The notes under the pieces were generated by a model. It searched no databases. It was given only the letters and a program-made list of their open reading frames with translations, and was not told the origin of the DNA. Of a stretch of 64,000 bases of DNA, positions 1 to 11,117 are shown in pieces (positions within the stretch are counted from its first letter, which is position 1; every line of letters starts with the position of its first letter). The stretch is from Litomosoides sigmodontis (Eukaryota; Nematoda; Chromadorea; Rhabditida; Onchocercidae), in contig OY718808.1 of assembly GCA_963070105.1 (NCBI GenBank), positions 4,255,738 through 4,319,737 of the forward strand, written 5' to 3'. A program made the translations under genes and the position numbers.

Positions 1-288
1 AAACTGTTTATCTGATATTGTTTTGAGTAATTCTAAAATCTCACTTTAGTCATACAACTAATTCGACTAAGTTTAATTTAATTTACTTATGACTACATGA
101 ACCTTTTATTTGCACCATTTGATTCTACGAAAGAGATTTGATTCATTTACAGTTTCACAAGAAATCTTCTATCAAAAAACAAATATAAAACAACATGCCA
201 ATCACTTACATGAGGGATTGTTGTTGACCTGTGTATTACAATTACTATTAAAGCACGGTTTATCAAACACAAAAGACACACACACGCA

Positions 289-2059
289 TTACATCTTCAA
301 CAAATGTTGAAGAAGCAAAGTAACACCGGAAACAGTAATACTGTTACCAAGCGCATGGTACATTTGTTTCGCTGAAATATCGGGTGGTTTAGCAAAAGTC
401 TCCGGAAATCCCAATAAGTTAGCTATTTCACGCCAAGAAAAGTATCGAATTTGACAGTGCGTAAAATTCTTGCAATTATCAAGTAACACAAAATTCTTCA
501 ACTGTACGATGCTCATTTCTTGATTCTGAAATAATAACAATATGCACCTGTAAAATGTAACATAAGAAGAAATCATAGTGAGTAAAAATAGTACACTATA
601 AATTTTGATGCTACAATTGTGATACATATATATGATTATTTATTCCACAAATAAAGGCCAACTTAAACGTTAACGAAATCCGTAACATAACTACGCATAA
701 AACTTGGAAAATCAATATTACTCTTGCACATCTGCACTTACAACCAACTAGAAAATTACTTGATTTTACACAACAAATGTTCATTTTTATCCACCAACGA
801 ATCACTTTTATTGCTTGCTGTTTGCAAAATGCATAACATTTATAAAACTGCTTAAATGTTTTCTACATAATAATAAAATTACACTCTTAAAATGCTTCCA
901 ACCAATTAATCACTGTATCACTTTTACTTTTACATTTTGTTTTCAGAATGCTCCAAAGCATTTTCATAAAATAACATTGATTCGCTTAATAGTTATTTTG
1001 AGAATCTTGCTCGGAACTAAAACTTAAAATTTCAAAGCTTCTCAGTAAACATTCGCAAATATAGTAAAACTTCTCAGATATTTCGTACCTCAATCTTGTC
1101 CGAAAATCGCAATAAAATGGGGCCAGTACCAGCAACATAATGATAATAGGATTTTGTAAAACAGGATGAATAAAAGTTATATGGCGTTGCAAAAGACATG
1201 ACATTTCCGAAACGTTCAATTGTTTCACGTAAAATAACCAAAGAACTATCTTCATTTGCATCATTGCATAAATATTCGCCTGCAATAAATATGCACTATT
1301 ATGCTCTTATTGACAACTTATGATTGTTTAGAAGGAAAGCAAAATGATAATTTGATGATCGCTCCAAAATTGAAATCCTTATGTCAAAAAGCAGATATCA
1401 AAATTAATATAGTTAGGGGGATGGCTCACTTCAAACAACCATTTATGTTAAACTTTTACCGATAGCCTTTCGACGAAAAATTGTCGCACTATCTACTGGC
1501 CAAATTCGATTAATTTTATCAATTGATGGATCACTGATACAGTGATTTGCGAGTCTAGCCAAAAGATAGTATCGAGGTCTTGAATTCGGAATGCCAATCT
1601 CGATTGGTGAAACAATGTACTCCTACAAAAAAAGCTAGCATTAAGCTAATAAAATCATAATTATTCAATGAATTTTTTTTGTTAATCAGCTGAAATAAAT
1701 TACACATATGAACACATTTGAAATTACACATATGAACCTTTAAACGGTAGCACAAATTCATCAGCGTATCCTTCAGCAAATGGTGAGCTTCAGAAGTTTC
1801 AAAGCCACAAACATTTTCCATAATAATATAACGAGGAGGATGTTTCATAGCTTTCAATGCATAGCATATGGTTTTAAGTGCAATACAACGATGATCCGCT
1901 ACATCCTTCCTCAATCCTTTCCTGAAAATAATGTCATTCGCACGGTGAATGGGTAGTATTCAATGGAAAAGCAAAAGCTAAAAATTAAAAATACGCTTTA
2001 TCAATTACAATATGCATTTGTTGAGAGACTTCCTATTTTAATATGATTGACATATTAAT

Positions 2060-2134
<75 letters not shown>

Positions 2135-3179
2135 TAATTTTAATACGTTCGGTGGAAAAGCATGGCTAGAGCACCTTTGAGAATGAAAATGAAGACTAAA
2201 GGTCAACTCTTCATGTTCTCAAAACAAGAGAAAAATTAAGGGAGTGTCGTGGACTCAAGCAAAAACAATATTACAGTGTAGAAGTTTTTAAATAACTATT
2301 ACTTTTCATCTTAAAATTTCACGCAACACGGTTTACAAAATCATAATTTTAATCATTCACTGCAACTGGTGAACATTGGTAACCCTCATTTTATTTGATT
2401 TTACTAGGTCAAATTCCAGTTTAACAATTAAAAGTAACACATGAAACGATTTTTTAAAAAAAATAAATTTTCAAAATGCTTTGGCTTATACAAAAATTTG
2501 ACAAACAAGATGAAGCATACTTTGTAAATGGTTGACAAGGTGGTGATAGCGTCCATATGTCAGCATTGTAGGCGTCGTAATAGTCAGCCGTAAGCTTCTG
2601 CAAAATAATGAAAAGTAATGCTAACATCATGTGAATTTCGTTGAGGCGAAATTTGAAAAGGATTTTAATCTTATACCAATCTAAATGACATACTGTCACA
2701 CACTCAATTTGCAACCTACAAGAGAAATTTCATTATTTATAACTTTTAACAGCAATCCGACGATTGGCAGTGTTATAACATCTATTTAGCGAGCATTTTA
2801 ATAAATAATGCGAGTTACTTCGTGAAACAAAAAAATTTGACCAACTTCGACATTGCACTGCTGAATTTCAGTTTTCGGAAAATTATACTTGTAAATCGTA
2901 TTTGTAACTGTATTTATATCAAGCGCACGTATGGTTACTTGTAATCCCACTTCTGGAATATTACAAATACAATTTACTCACAATTAGTATAAATATTAAG
3001 GCTTCTAATTGATTAAAAAAATAGCGGAAAAATGTTGCACAAATATTCGACAATCTTCCATGTTGTAAGAACATTAGTTGTGTTACTATTACTTATTTGT
3101 TTTGCATAACATTCAGTTCCATACCTTGAAAAGCGTAATGAAAGCCTCCAATTCCAGCAAAAAATTCCAAACATTTCAT
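289..3179 (-). CDS. dnmt-2: Dnmt2 (TRDMT1) tRNA cytosine-5 methyltransferase, 7 exons
   Basis: Exons 3179-3125, 2952-2846, 2597-2521, 1921-1738, 1622-1460, 1279-1089 and 525-289 join in phase to 337 residues, close to the usual 340-390 of Dnmt2. Seen: SAM-binding motif I LEFFAGIGGFHYAF (about residues 4-17); catalytic PPCQPFT with Cys75; ENV motif with Glu115; motif VIII IPNSRPRYY (152-160); the Dnmt2-typical CFT in SSCFTKSYYHYVAGTG; and C-terminal EIANLLGFPE...LGNS. The family methylates C38 of tRNA-Asp and related tRNAs using SAM; that activity is inferred here. The start is the MKC ATG: an in-frame stop lies further upstream, and a pyrimidine-rich GTGCAG 3' splice site at about 3203-3208 sits 23 bases 5' of the ATG, suggesting trans-splicing. 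No large target-recognition insert or chromatin domain is present, so this is not a Dnmt1 or Dnmt3. An (AT)n microsatellite lies in intron 3. Confidence 0.93.
2061..2134. repeat. (AT)n/(GT)n microsatellite in a Dnmt2 intron
   Basis: A nearly perfect AT dinucleotide run from 2061 to 2126 with one AC interruption, followed by four GT units. It lies inside the intron between Dnmt2 exons 3 and 4. Confidence 0.95.
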
Positions 3180-3202
3180 TGCTTTACCATTTCTATCATT
3201 TT

Positions 3203-4498
3203 CTGCACAAAAAAAATGAATCGTTTCGCTGTTTGCTGACCATTTAAACAAAAATTTATAAAGTATCTTAAAAATAATTCATTTCAGCCTAAGTTTACCA
3301 AACCGAAATCGTTGTGTAACTCACGATATATTCACTCATATATATATATATTCACTCAATTTTCGAATTTAGAAAATTTTTATTTGACTAATGCTAACTT
3401 CTCACCTTCAATGAAGTACTCAGAGATATTGCTAACCGCACCACGTTCGATTAGAAATTAAGAAACACCCATATAAAATTTCTCTGTAGTTGATTTAATC
3501 TAATTTGTAGGATCAATAATAAAATTTAAGAAATCCGTCGTTTGCGTCAATGAAAGAATAGATATCATACGAAAGCAAGTAAAGAAAGGAAAAAATGAAG
3601 AATTCGATGAAATTTTAAGTGAATAGTCCAGTCGACTTCAATTTCAAAGTGAATTTATAATGCAAATAGAAATTGCTGAACTATAAGTGTCGACGAACTT
3701 TTCACAATCCGTCCACCTGATCAAAACGCTTCTAAACAAATCTATAGCTACTTTAAGCAAACGATGAAATAGAAGATGCGAAACGGAAAGTGACACCAAC
3801 TCTTTCGCCAAATAGAATTTCCTAGCCACCATAAGTTTTTCCACAAAAGTAAAGTCTGATGTAACTGTCCCTAGCAGATTCTGTCAATCTTAAAGAATAA
3901 TTATTGCCATAATTCAAAAGCTATTGTTACTAATAATCGATTCATCCGATAGCAGGATTATTTGATCCTTGCAGAGATAACATTTCATGCCATCCTACCT
4001 AGCTGTTTATTTTAAAGAAATGCAAACAGAAGTTTAGGAAATTGAGTACATCAACAATAAAACAAAGCCATGTTTTGCTATTACGTCGTGAAGAACATGG
4101 AAAAGGGCCGAAAAGCCGTGATTGCAATCATACAGCGGCTGAGCTACATGCTCCAAGTGCTTAATGTAAATTCACAGAACATTAATTTCAACTCACATTA
4201 AATAAACAATTTCAAATTGCGACGCAGTGAATCTCTAGAGTAATGGCTTGGCGAAACTATAAGAGGACATAAAGTTTGACTTTTAATAAATTTCCATCAA
4301 TTCACAAAACTTTTTTAAAAGCCGCAAAAGTATGCATCTGATAATTAGTTAATTGGTTAAATTATGAAGGTTTATTTTAGAGATATGGAAAAATACAGTC
4401 TGTAAAACAGATATGATACAATATGGCGCATTTAATCGAATGCAGCTAGTAATCATAAATTCCAGCAATAATAAAAAAATTCCAATTCATGACAGATA
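3203..4498. other. Intergenic region between Dnmt2 and SAS-6
   Basis: About 1.3 kb of AT-rich sequence with no frame that reads like protein. It would hold the SAS-6 3' UTR and the Dnmt2 promoter or trans-splicing outron (pyrimidine-rich acceptor near 3203). A short TA run is at about 3340-3351. I see no RNA gene or mobile element. Confidence 0.6.
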
Positions 4499-7400
4499 TT
4501 AAGTTTTAGTTCTTGCACATCCTGTTGTTTGAGCTTCCGTTGGTGGTATTATAGCCACCGAGTTTGGTATGCTGAAAACACATGGAATTTAAAAACAGTG
4601 TTTGCAGTTCCAAAAATCCTAACTGATGTAAAATGTGCGAAATAACTGTAAATACCAAAACTATCGACCCTTTTTTCTGCCAATTATCTCATTCATTTTC
4701 ATAAATCCCAAAAATGCCAAAAGCTGGACAAGATAATTCAGAATCCCATTTCAATACCATGTTTTTATATCCTATAAAAGTATATCGAATAAGCAGTTCA
4801 AAATACTGCTTTAAATTCCGATAAAGCTGCTCATTATCTCTATTCAATTTATAAATCCAAAACATACTTCTCGTTCTGCTGACCTGGAGTTTTTGCTACA
4901 GCTACCGTATTTCGCAAAGGGGTAGTTATTTGAGCAGTCCAGTTTGCCTAGAACTTATCCAGTATAAAAATACAGTTTAGAAAGTAATCAAAAATATTAA
5001 GAGAAAAAGGAAAAATTCAAGCAGTAAAACTTCTTCATTCGGTTTTTAAAACCCCAATAGTCTAAATCAGCATACCACTCCCAAGACACGCGGATAAACA
5101 GTAGCTGTTGTATTTCCGTATGTCAAATTTGATTGCTGCTGTGATGGACTAATGATGGGTGATCGCCGACACTGAATAAGATCACCGATTACTGAAAAAA
5201 TACGTTTCAGGTCCCAAAAAAAATTTTACATGTCTTTATAAAAGATATTCAAAAAATTTCTACTTCGAAATATCCAGAAACAAACAAGTACAATGCACTT
5301 ATTAAAAGTGAATGATTAGTTATTGGAACTGCAAGAATCAATCAACTAGATTATTGACCTAATTACATGGAAGTTATTAACTGCAGCATACAAACCAGAA
5401 TAGATGTATATCAGTTATTGTTACTAAAGAATTTTTGTGCCCACTAAATTTGCATCTAAAGTGCCTACAGATTTTTTTTTCAATTCAAGAATTTGTCAAG
5501 TCATACGAATAAAAGTATGTGAAAAAGGGGTTTTACTGTGTCGTCAATTAAAGTGAAGACTCACGTATTTCCTTCTTCTCACATTTAATTTTCCACATTT
5601 CTGCATCCTTTTTTGCTTGTTCGCATTCCGTTGACAGGTTTTCTAACTGTAAAAAATGACTTGGCAAACATATTAGTGAAACAATAGAATTCGAATACAA
5701 TGTATCTGTACAATGATCTTCATAAACAAATATTTAGTAGAAAAAAAACGTAGAAACAGTCAGCACCGCTTACACTGATAGGAATTTTTTTCAGAATTAC
5801 GGAGATAATAGAACCTTTGCTCTAAGCTGTGCATTTGAATCAGTCAGAGCATCAATAGCCTTTTTACGTTCTTCCAAATCTTTTTCCATGTCAGCTAGTT
5901 TTTCGTTCATCATTGCATCCTCACCAGTAGCAACACGACGAGTTTTTTCCTACAAAAATTCTTGCTCAATATTTTTGTTGGCATTAATAAAACCACATCG
6001 AAAGAATTAAAATTTTTGCCCTGAAACATTTTCTTTTGATCCTTTTCTAGAAATTTGCATATTAATAACTACATCTTTTCAATTATTTCATTATTCCATC
6101 CTACAACAACTAACATTTTCTTCATCAAAAAAATATTTTAATAACAGAAGTTCATCCCATCTTCATTTAGAACTACTCAATATACAATTAAAAAATATAC
6201 AATAACACTCTCCAACAATCACAAACAATTATTATGCTGCTATAATGATGCAAATATACATCATAAAAACTTACGCTATAAAGTTTTTTAATAATCGCAA
6301 CAGCTTTATCATGTTCACTTTTCCAATGATCTATCTCTTTGTTAAAAAATTTTAATTTCTCGCGTAATCCTTTGTTCTCTCTACCAGCAACATCTATTGT
6401 ATCCTTTAGACTACGTATTTGCACTATGCGACTATGCGTTTCTTCATCTCTATCATTTAGTTCTCGTTGTAACTCCTCCTTCTTTTGTTCCAAATCACGT
6501 AACTGATTCTCCTGAAGTGAAATTATTTACAGCGATGATACTGTTACCGAAAATCATCAATTGATATTTTCTCAAACCATTTGCGAAAATATTTCTAATT
6601 ATTGTCTTTTAAATAGCTAAGGATAATGCTTCGAATCCACTAATTTTATTTTCTTTTTACCTCCAATAAAACTTTTGTAATAAAAATGTGTTTCGGAATT
6701 TCAAATTTGGAATTAGGATCTTTCAAAACTAGCAACCAGCATGCCATTCGCAGAAAGAAGTGAGAAAAAAAGAGATCCTCCAATTATTCCAGCTTCGCTT
6801 CCTTACTTTCATAAAAGTAAGCACTGATAAAATGAAGCACTATATAAATAACTGTCCTTATGCAAATCACATAATCAGTTAAGCAAATGAAGCAAACATA
6901 CAGAAGTGTCCAGTTCCTCTGTTAGGACATGAATTCTATCTTCTAACTGATTAACCTGTTCAACCAGATCATCGATTCGATCACGGAAATCGATAACTTC
7001 TTCCTTTAAAGTGCTCACTTCTTGTGTGAGCATCTAAAAACCACACTAAGCCGAAGTGATACTATATGAAGCAATGAAATTGTTGCAAAAAGATAAAATA
7101 ACTAATGTTAAGTGAAAATATTACAGAAAAAGTAGATAACTGAAAATGATACCTGTCTATCTGCATGAAGTTCTTCGTTTAAATCTTCAAGTCTCTGTTT
7201 ACTTTCAATAATCTGAAGAATGAATAAAGACATGATTGCTGAGAAAAACCAAAAGTAAGTTATGCCGGCACCTTGAAAAATATGGTAAAATCTAGAAATA
7301 CATTTTAATGGAGTGTAAATAACTCCGGTGACGACAATGATAACGATTGTATTAGTTATCAAGCAATTAAACCTCTTTTCTCAAGTCGAGCAGAACACAA

Positions 7401-9590
7401 TATGAAGAAAAATAACTAAGAATAAATATGCTTTCACTGTAAAAACAAATGAAATCACTACTTCGTTGCGCTCTTCTTCCCATTTCTGCAAACAATTTGA
7501 ATGCATCTTTTCTTTTTCAGTGAGTGAATTTCGCAAACTTTTGTTTTCCTGAAATAGTACTTAGAGCCTCATGAATAACTTCGCTTCTGTTCCACAGCCT
7601 TAATTCTACATCAATTAGGCAAAAACGGCAATATATAGCAAAAGATTTTGAGTTCAATTCTCTGAATAACACCAATAATAAATCTCGTTAAAGCCAAGAT
7701 ACAGATAAATTCTTCCCATTTTTAAACCAGAATCGAGGCTAATGTTAAAAACGACAAAAGTGGTGCGATTAACCTGATAGGTGAAATAAAAGGGAAAAAT
7801 GGGAAAATTGAAGATTTTAAAAAAGGTAAAAATAAGTGACTTTCAAGAGTAAAAACCGCTTCACGACTCAAAAAAAAAATTTTTATGATAAAAACGATGC
7901 TAACATACTGCTTGTTCTGATGATAATAAATCACGTAATGTATCCAACTCTTTTAAATATTCCTGCAAATTAAGCATCAAAAGAATATGATATGAGGTGA
8001 AGTATAAATATACAGTTCAGAAATTTACACTGAAAAAACCAAAAAAACTTTCTTTTCAGCAAAAGAAATGCTGAAGAACGTAAGAACGTCTATCCAATCA
8101 CAAAACTAATCAATGTTCACCTTATATTTCACAATTCTTTCAACAAGGTGCGATATTAAAGCTTTATCAGTTACTCTTTGAAGAGGTAAGGAAAGAACAG
8201 TAACCCATTTGAAGCCCATTTTTCCGACTAAGTCAAACCTGCAATAAAAAGAGAATACAGACTTTATCAAATATATAAATTATGGTTTTCAGCTGAAAGC
8301 AGAGTCAGATTTTCGTCTCCATTCGCGTCTTATAAGAATTTTCTAGACTATCCGAAGTATTTCGATTTCAGTCATTCATTACTTCACTTTCTCCAACTTA
8401 CGACACTTTTCCCGACCTACCACGAATCGTGGTTTCCGAGTGTACTGGCTCAATGCTTTCTTTACTATCAAATTCTTTGATATTGAAATAAAAGAGTTAC
8501 GAACAATTTCGCTGCTATAGGAATGATTATCGACGCATCTATCAGACCAGGAGAGCATTTTCAGCAACATCTCACTGTGAGCAACTTAAGAAGATTAAAA
8601 GGAGTACCTAAATAAAGTATTATCATCGTAAAGGCGTCCCCGCAGATGAGATCCACAGCTGCTATCCAAGCACATAACAAAATCGACTATTTTTTTGGGA
8701 AATGCATCGAATTCGACATCTAACTCTTGCTCTCGTTTTAACAATTCATATTCTGATCGCCGAAGTGACAGTGTATATACGAATAAAGGATCGTCATCTC
8801 GTGATATGCAAAATATAAATTCCTGAAAGATGTGAATAATTTTTATGGCCCTCAAAAACATAATAGTTTCTGCATGTACATAAGTGGAGTTGTTACGATG
8901 ATATATAAATTTTTTCGAGAAAGAGATACATTTTAATCGGTCAAATCAAAGTAATCTGATAACTCTTCACGATGATATAACCGGTAATTTGACCTCTAGA
9001 TTGCTAATGCAGAATAATAGTTAAAAGATTAGGAAATTCCAACCTTTTCTGCTCGATTCTGTCGTTCGTCTATTTTCAAACTCAAGATTATGCGACTGAA
9101 ATAAAAAGAGAAAGTACGGTAAAAATATAACTGCTTGAATGATTGTCTTTCAAACACCAACCACGATGGATAGAATTTCAATTAGCTACAGCACACATTT
9201 CTGTTTAACAATTAGTCTTATAGAAAAGTCAAGCAGACATTTCAATGTTTGAGAATTCTTGATACACCACTCCCTGTAAAGCAAGATCAATACATCCTCT
9301 GCCAGCCCTGTTAAATTTAACGATTGTAGTATATCAAATCAAACGCATAGTATTCTCTACGTTACTGATGTCAACTTTTGCATGGCATCCTCTCTCACCT
9401 GCGTGATTCGCGAACGAACCAACACACACAAGAAATTTTTGTAGCAAATTGATATCACCGTACCGTCAATATTGCATAGCAATATGTTAAAAGAAGAAAT
9501 GGAATAAATAGAAAACCTTTTACTAGTTGTTTGACCATTTGTGTCAGTACAGTAAACAGCGATATTTTCGTGGAACAATGTTTGAACCAT
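4499..9590 (-). CDS. sas-6: SAS-6 centriole assembly protein, 14 exons
   Basis: Exons 9590-9517, 9095-9044, 8822-8608, 8238-8121, 7962-7909, 7548-7462, 7212-7153, 7033-6902, 6511-6275, 5949-5815, 5646-5565, 5191-5076, 4947-4868 and 4571-4499 join in phase to 504 residues (C. elegans SAS-6 is about 490). The N-terminal head (about 1-153) carries family hallmarks: MVQTLFHENI, SRDDDPLFVYTLSL, LDVEFDAFPKKIVDFV and GFKWVTVLSLPLQ. Residues about 154-415 are charged heptad sequence forming the long coiled-coil rod. The tail (about 416-504) is Ser/Thr/Gln/Pro-rich. SAS-6 dimers assemble through the head into the ninefold cartwheel that seeds centrioles; this role is from family knowledge. The start is supported by an ATTACAG splice site 10 bases upstream (leader 9600-9591), a likely spliced-leader acceptor. 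It lies about 480 bases downstream of ALG13 on the same strand and could belong to the same operon. Confidence 0.9.
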
Positions 9591-9600
9591 TCCAATCTCT

Positions 9601-10072
9601 CTGTAATTTTATTTCATAATACACAAAGTTTCGTGAGGAACGATAGTTTAATTCAGTTATCAAAACAATAATAACGTGTCGAATTAAAGAGAAATAGATA
9701 ACATATGAAATGACCAATAATGATATAAAGCGAGAGCATTGGAAATAAAATAATTTTTTATAGCTTTATACACATCATGATAAACTACAAAGATACAGCC
9801 CATAACTGTTCATTTCTTGCATTATTCATTCTATTTATTGAAGAAATTATGGTCACAATATGGAAAAAGGGTGGACACCCAAACAAAGCAATAGAATATT
9901 TAAGGCGTTCTTACATGAATTCTCCTCTAATTCGTTTATCGTAATATAGGACATGAACAGGGTAAGACGAGAGCGAAGCTAATGTAAAACGCCTCAAGTA
10001 TAGGAAAACTTAATCATTTTTTAGTATATGTAGCTAATTTTAATCCGAAAAACAAACAACAAAAAAAAACAA
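9601..10072. other. Gap between ALG13 and SAS-6
   Basis: About 470 bases without a gene. On the minus strand it holds the ALG13 3' UTR and, at its far end, the pyrimidine-poor ATTACAG acceptor that precedes the SAS-6 start. Whether the two genes share a transcript cannot be told from sequence; the distance is long for C. elegans operons. Confidence 0.55.
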
Positions 10073-10570
10073 TTATGTATCATCGATCCCCATATGTTGA
10101 AGAACGGCATTTGCTAAAGCCGAATAATCCGGCCCTGCAAACGGCTTACGCTTGAATATCTCGGGAGATCTGATAATTTCTGCTAAATCATTTGGTTTAG
10201 TGCAGAAAATATGACCCAATTCGTGTAAACGTTCAGCAAGTTCCCACTGATGATTATCCATCAATTCTTCATTAACTACTACCACGAATGGTTTCTTACA
10301 TCGTAAAACTTCAAGACAGGTTCCGGCACCAGCATGTCCAATTATCAAATCTGCTGCTCTGATATCTTGTAAAATATCATCTTTGTAACAGTAGTAATCG
10401 ATATTTATGCCACATCGGTTAACTTTCTCAAGCTTCACTTTACCTCTGCCCATTTGAATGAGTAAATCCGTAATACCAATTTCATTCAATGATTCTAAAC
10501 ATTTCTGTTCTATTACAGTACGTATTAGTGCATCAAATTCTGTACTTCCAACTGTTACAAAGCAAAGCAT
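10073..10570 (-). CDS. alg13: ALG13, UDP-GlcNAc transferase catalytic subunit, single exon
   Basis: An intronless 165-residue protein, the usual length of the minimal ALG13 form. It starts MLCFVTVGSTEFDALI, the conserved N-terminus. It contains GRGKV near residue 42, then YCYKDDILQDIRAADLIIGH, followed by the nucleotide-sugar binding HAGAGTCLEVL and KPFVVVVNEELMDNHQWELA, all typical of the glycosyltransferase 28 C-terminal fold. ALG13 joins the membrane protein ALG14 on the cytosolic face of the ER and adds the second GlcNAc to dolichol-PP-GlcNAc; the pathway role is inferred. A 3' splice site (ATTGCAG, minus strand, ending at 10578) lies 7 bases before the ATG with no upstream exon needed, so the mRNA start is probably trans-spliced. 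Its start is only 52 bases after the stop of the upstream gene on the same strand. Confidence 0.93.
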   Translation of the reverse strand: MLCFVTVGSTEFDALIRTVIEQKCLESLNEIGITDLLIQMGRGKVKLEKVNRCGINIDYYCYKDDILQDIRAADLIIGHAGAGTCLEVLRCKKPFVVVVNEELMDNHQWELAERLHELGHIFCTKPNDLAEIIRSPEIFKRKPFAGPDYSALANAVLQHMGIDDT

Positions 10571-10584
10571 TTACAGCCTGCAAT
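10571..10584 (-). promoter_or_regulatory. Probable spliced-leader trans-splice acceptor for ALG13
   Basis: On the minus strand a GAATTGCAG 3' splice site ends at 10578, followed by a 7-base leader and the ALG13 ATG. It lies inside a 52-base space after the upstream stop codon, the arrangement expected for a downstream gene of a nematode operon. Confidence 0.65.
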
Positions 10585-10622
10585 TCAGGTTGCGTAATCT
10601 GTTGATTTTGGTTAATGAAGAT

Positions 10623-11087
10623 TTAGTGTTTTGCGAAACCCATGTAATAATAAGCGCTTGGTCGAAGCCAACTATCACGTTTTTCTTGCTTCAAACGTTC
10701 CCGAATAACAGCCAGACGAAATTGTAATGCTTCTTCTTCAAATGATTCTTTAATCTCTACTAGCTTTTCTGCTTCTGTTGCTTCGGAAAACACACGATCA
10801 GTAGGGTCCTTGTAAACTTCACAACGTTCCGATATCCGACGAACTGCTGAATCTATGTCTCCCCACGTTTTTGTCAGATCGTGAGGATCGGACATCAAAA
10901 GCGGAGCGCGTATGTCAGCTAACTCTTCAGGAAGAATTTTCTGAAACTTCAGCTATTCTATTGAACAATTCGTAAAAGTGACGCGAAAAACTACACGAAT
11001 AATACGAATATACGTTGCATAAGTACTTGTACAACTCTATAAATCGCCTTCTGGATTATTGTAGTCTACTTTAAGAAGCTGGAACAT
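10623..11087 (-). CDS. Small unrecognised protein, upstream operon partner of ALG13
   Basis: The certain part is one exon, 10940-10623, encoding 105 residues ending SWLRPSAYYYMGFAKH and a stop. It is charged and probably helical (RLAVIRERLKQEKRDSW, EATEAEKLVEIKESFEEE), with a start-proximal ILPEELADIRAPLL. I see no signal peptide, membrane segment or catalytic motif, and I do not recognise the family. A TTTCAG acceptor precedes it in phase 0. A possible first exon is 11087-11070 (M-F-Q-L-L-K, then a GTAGAC donor), which would give about 111 residues; this exon is weakly supported. An alternative is a start further upstream or an acceptor at the nearby TAG. It ends 52 bases before ALG13 on the same strand, so the two are likely co-transcribed. 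Confidence 0.6.
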
Positions 11088-11117
11088 AACTAATGTCAAA
11101 TATTTGACATTAGTTAT
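11086..11117. repeat. 32 bp perfect palindrome
   Basis: The left half ATAACTAATGTCAAAT (11086-11101) is followed at once by its exact reverse complement (11102-11117), with no spacer. It directly abuts and overlaps the possible minus-strand ATG at 11087-11085 of the small gene upstream of ALG13. It could form a cruciform or bind a dimeric factor; no function is claimed. Confidence 0.9.
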
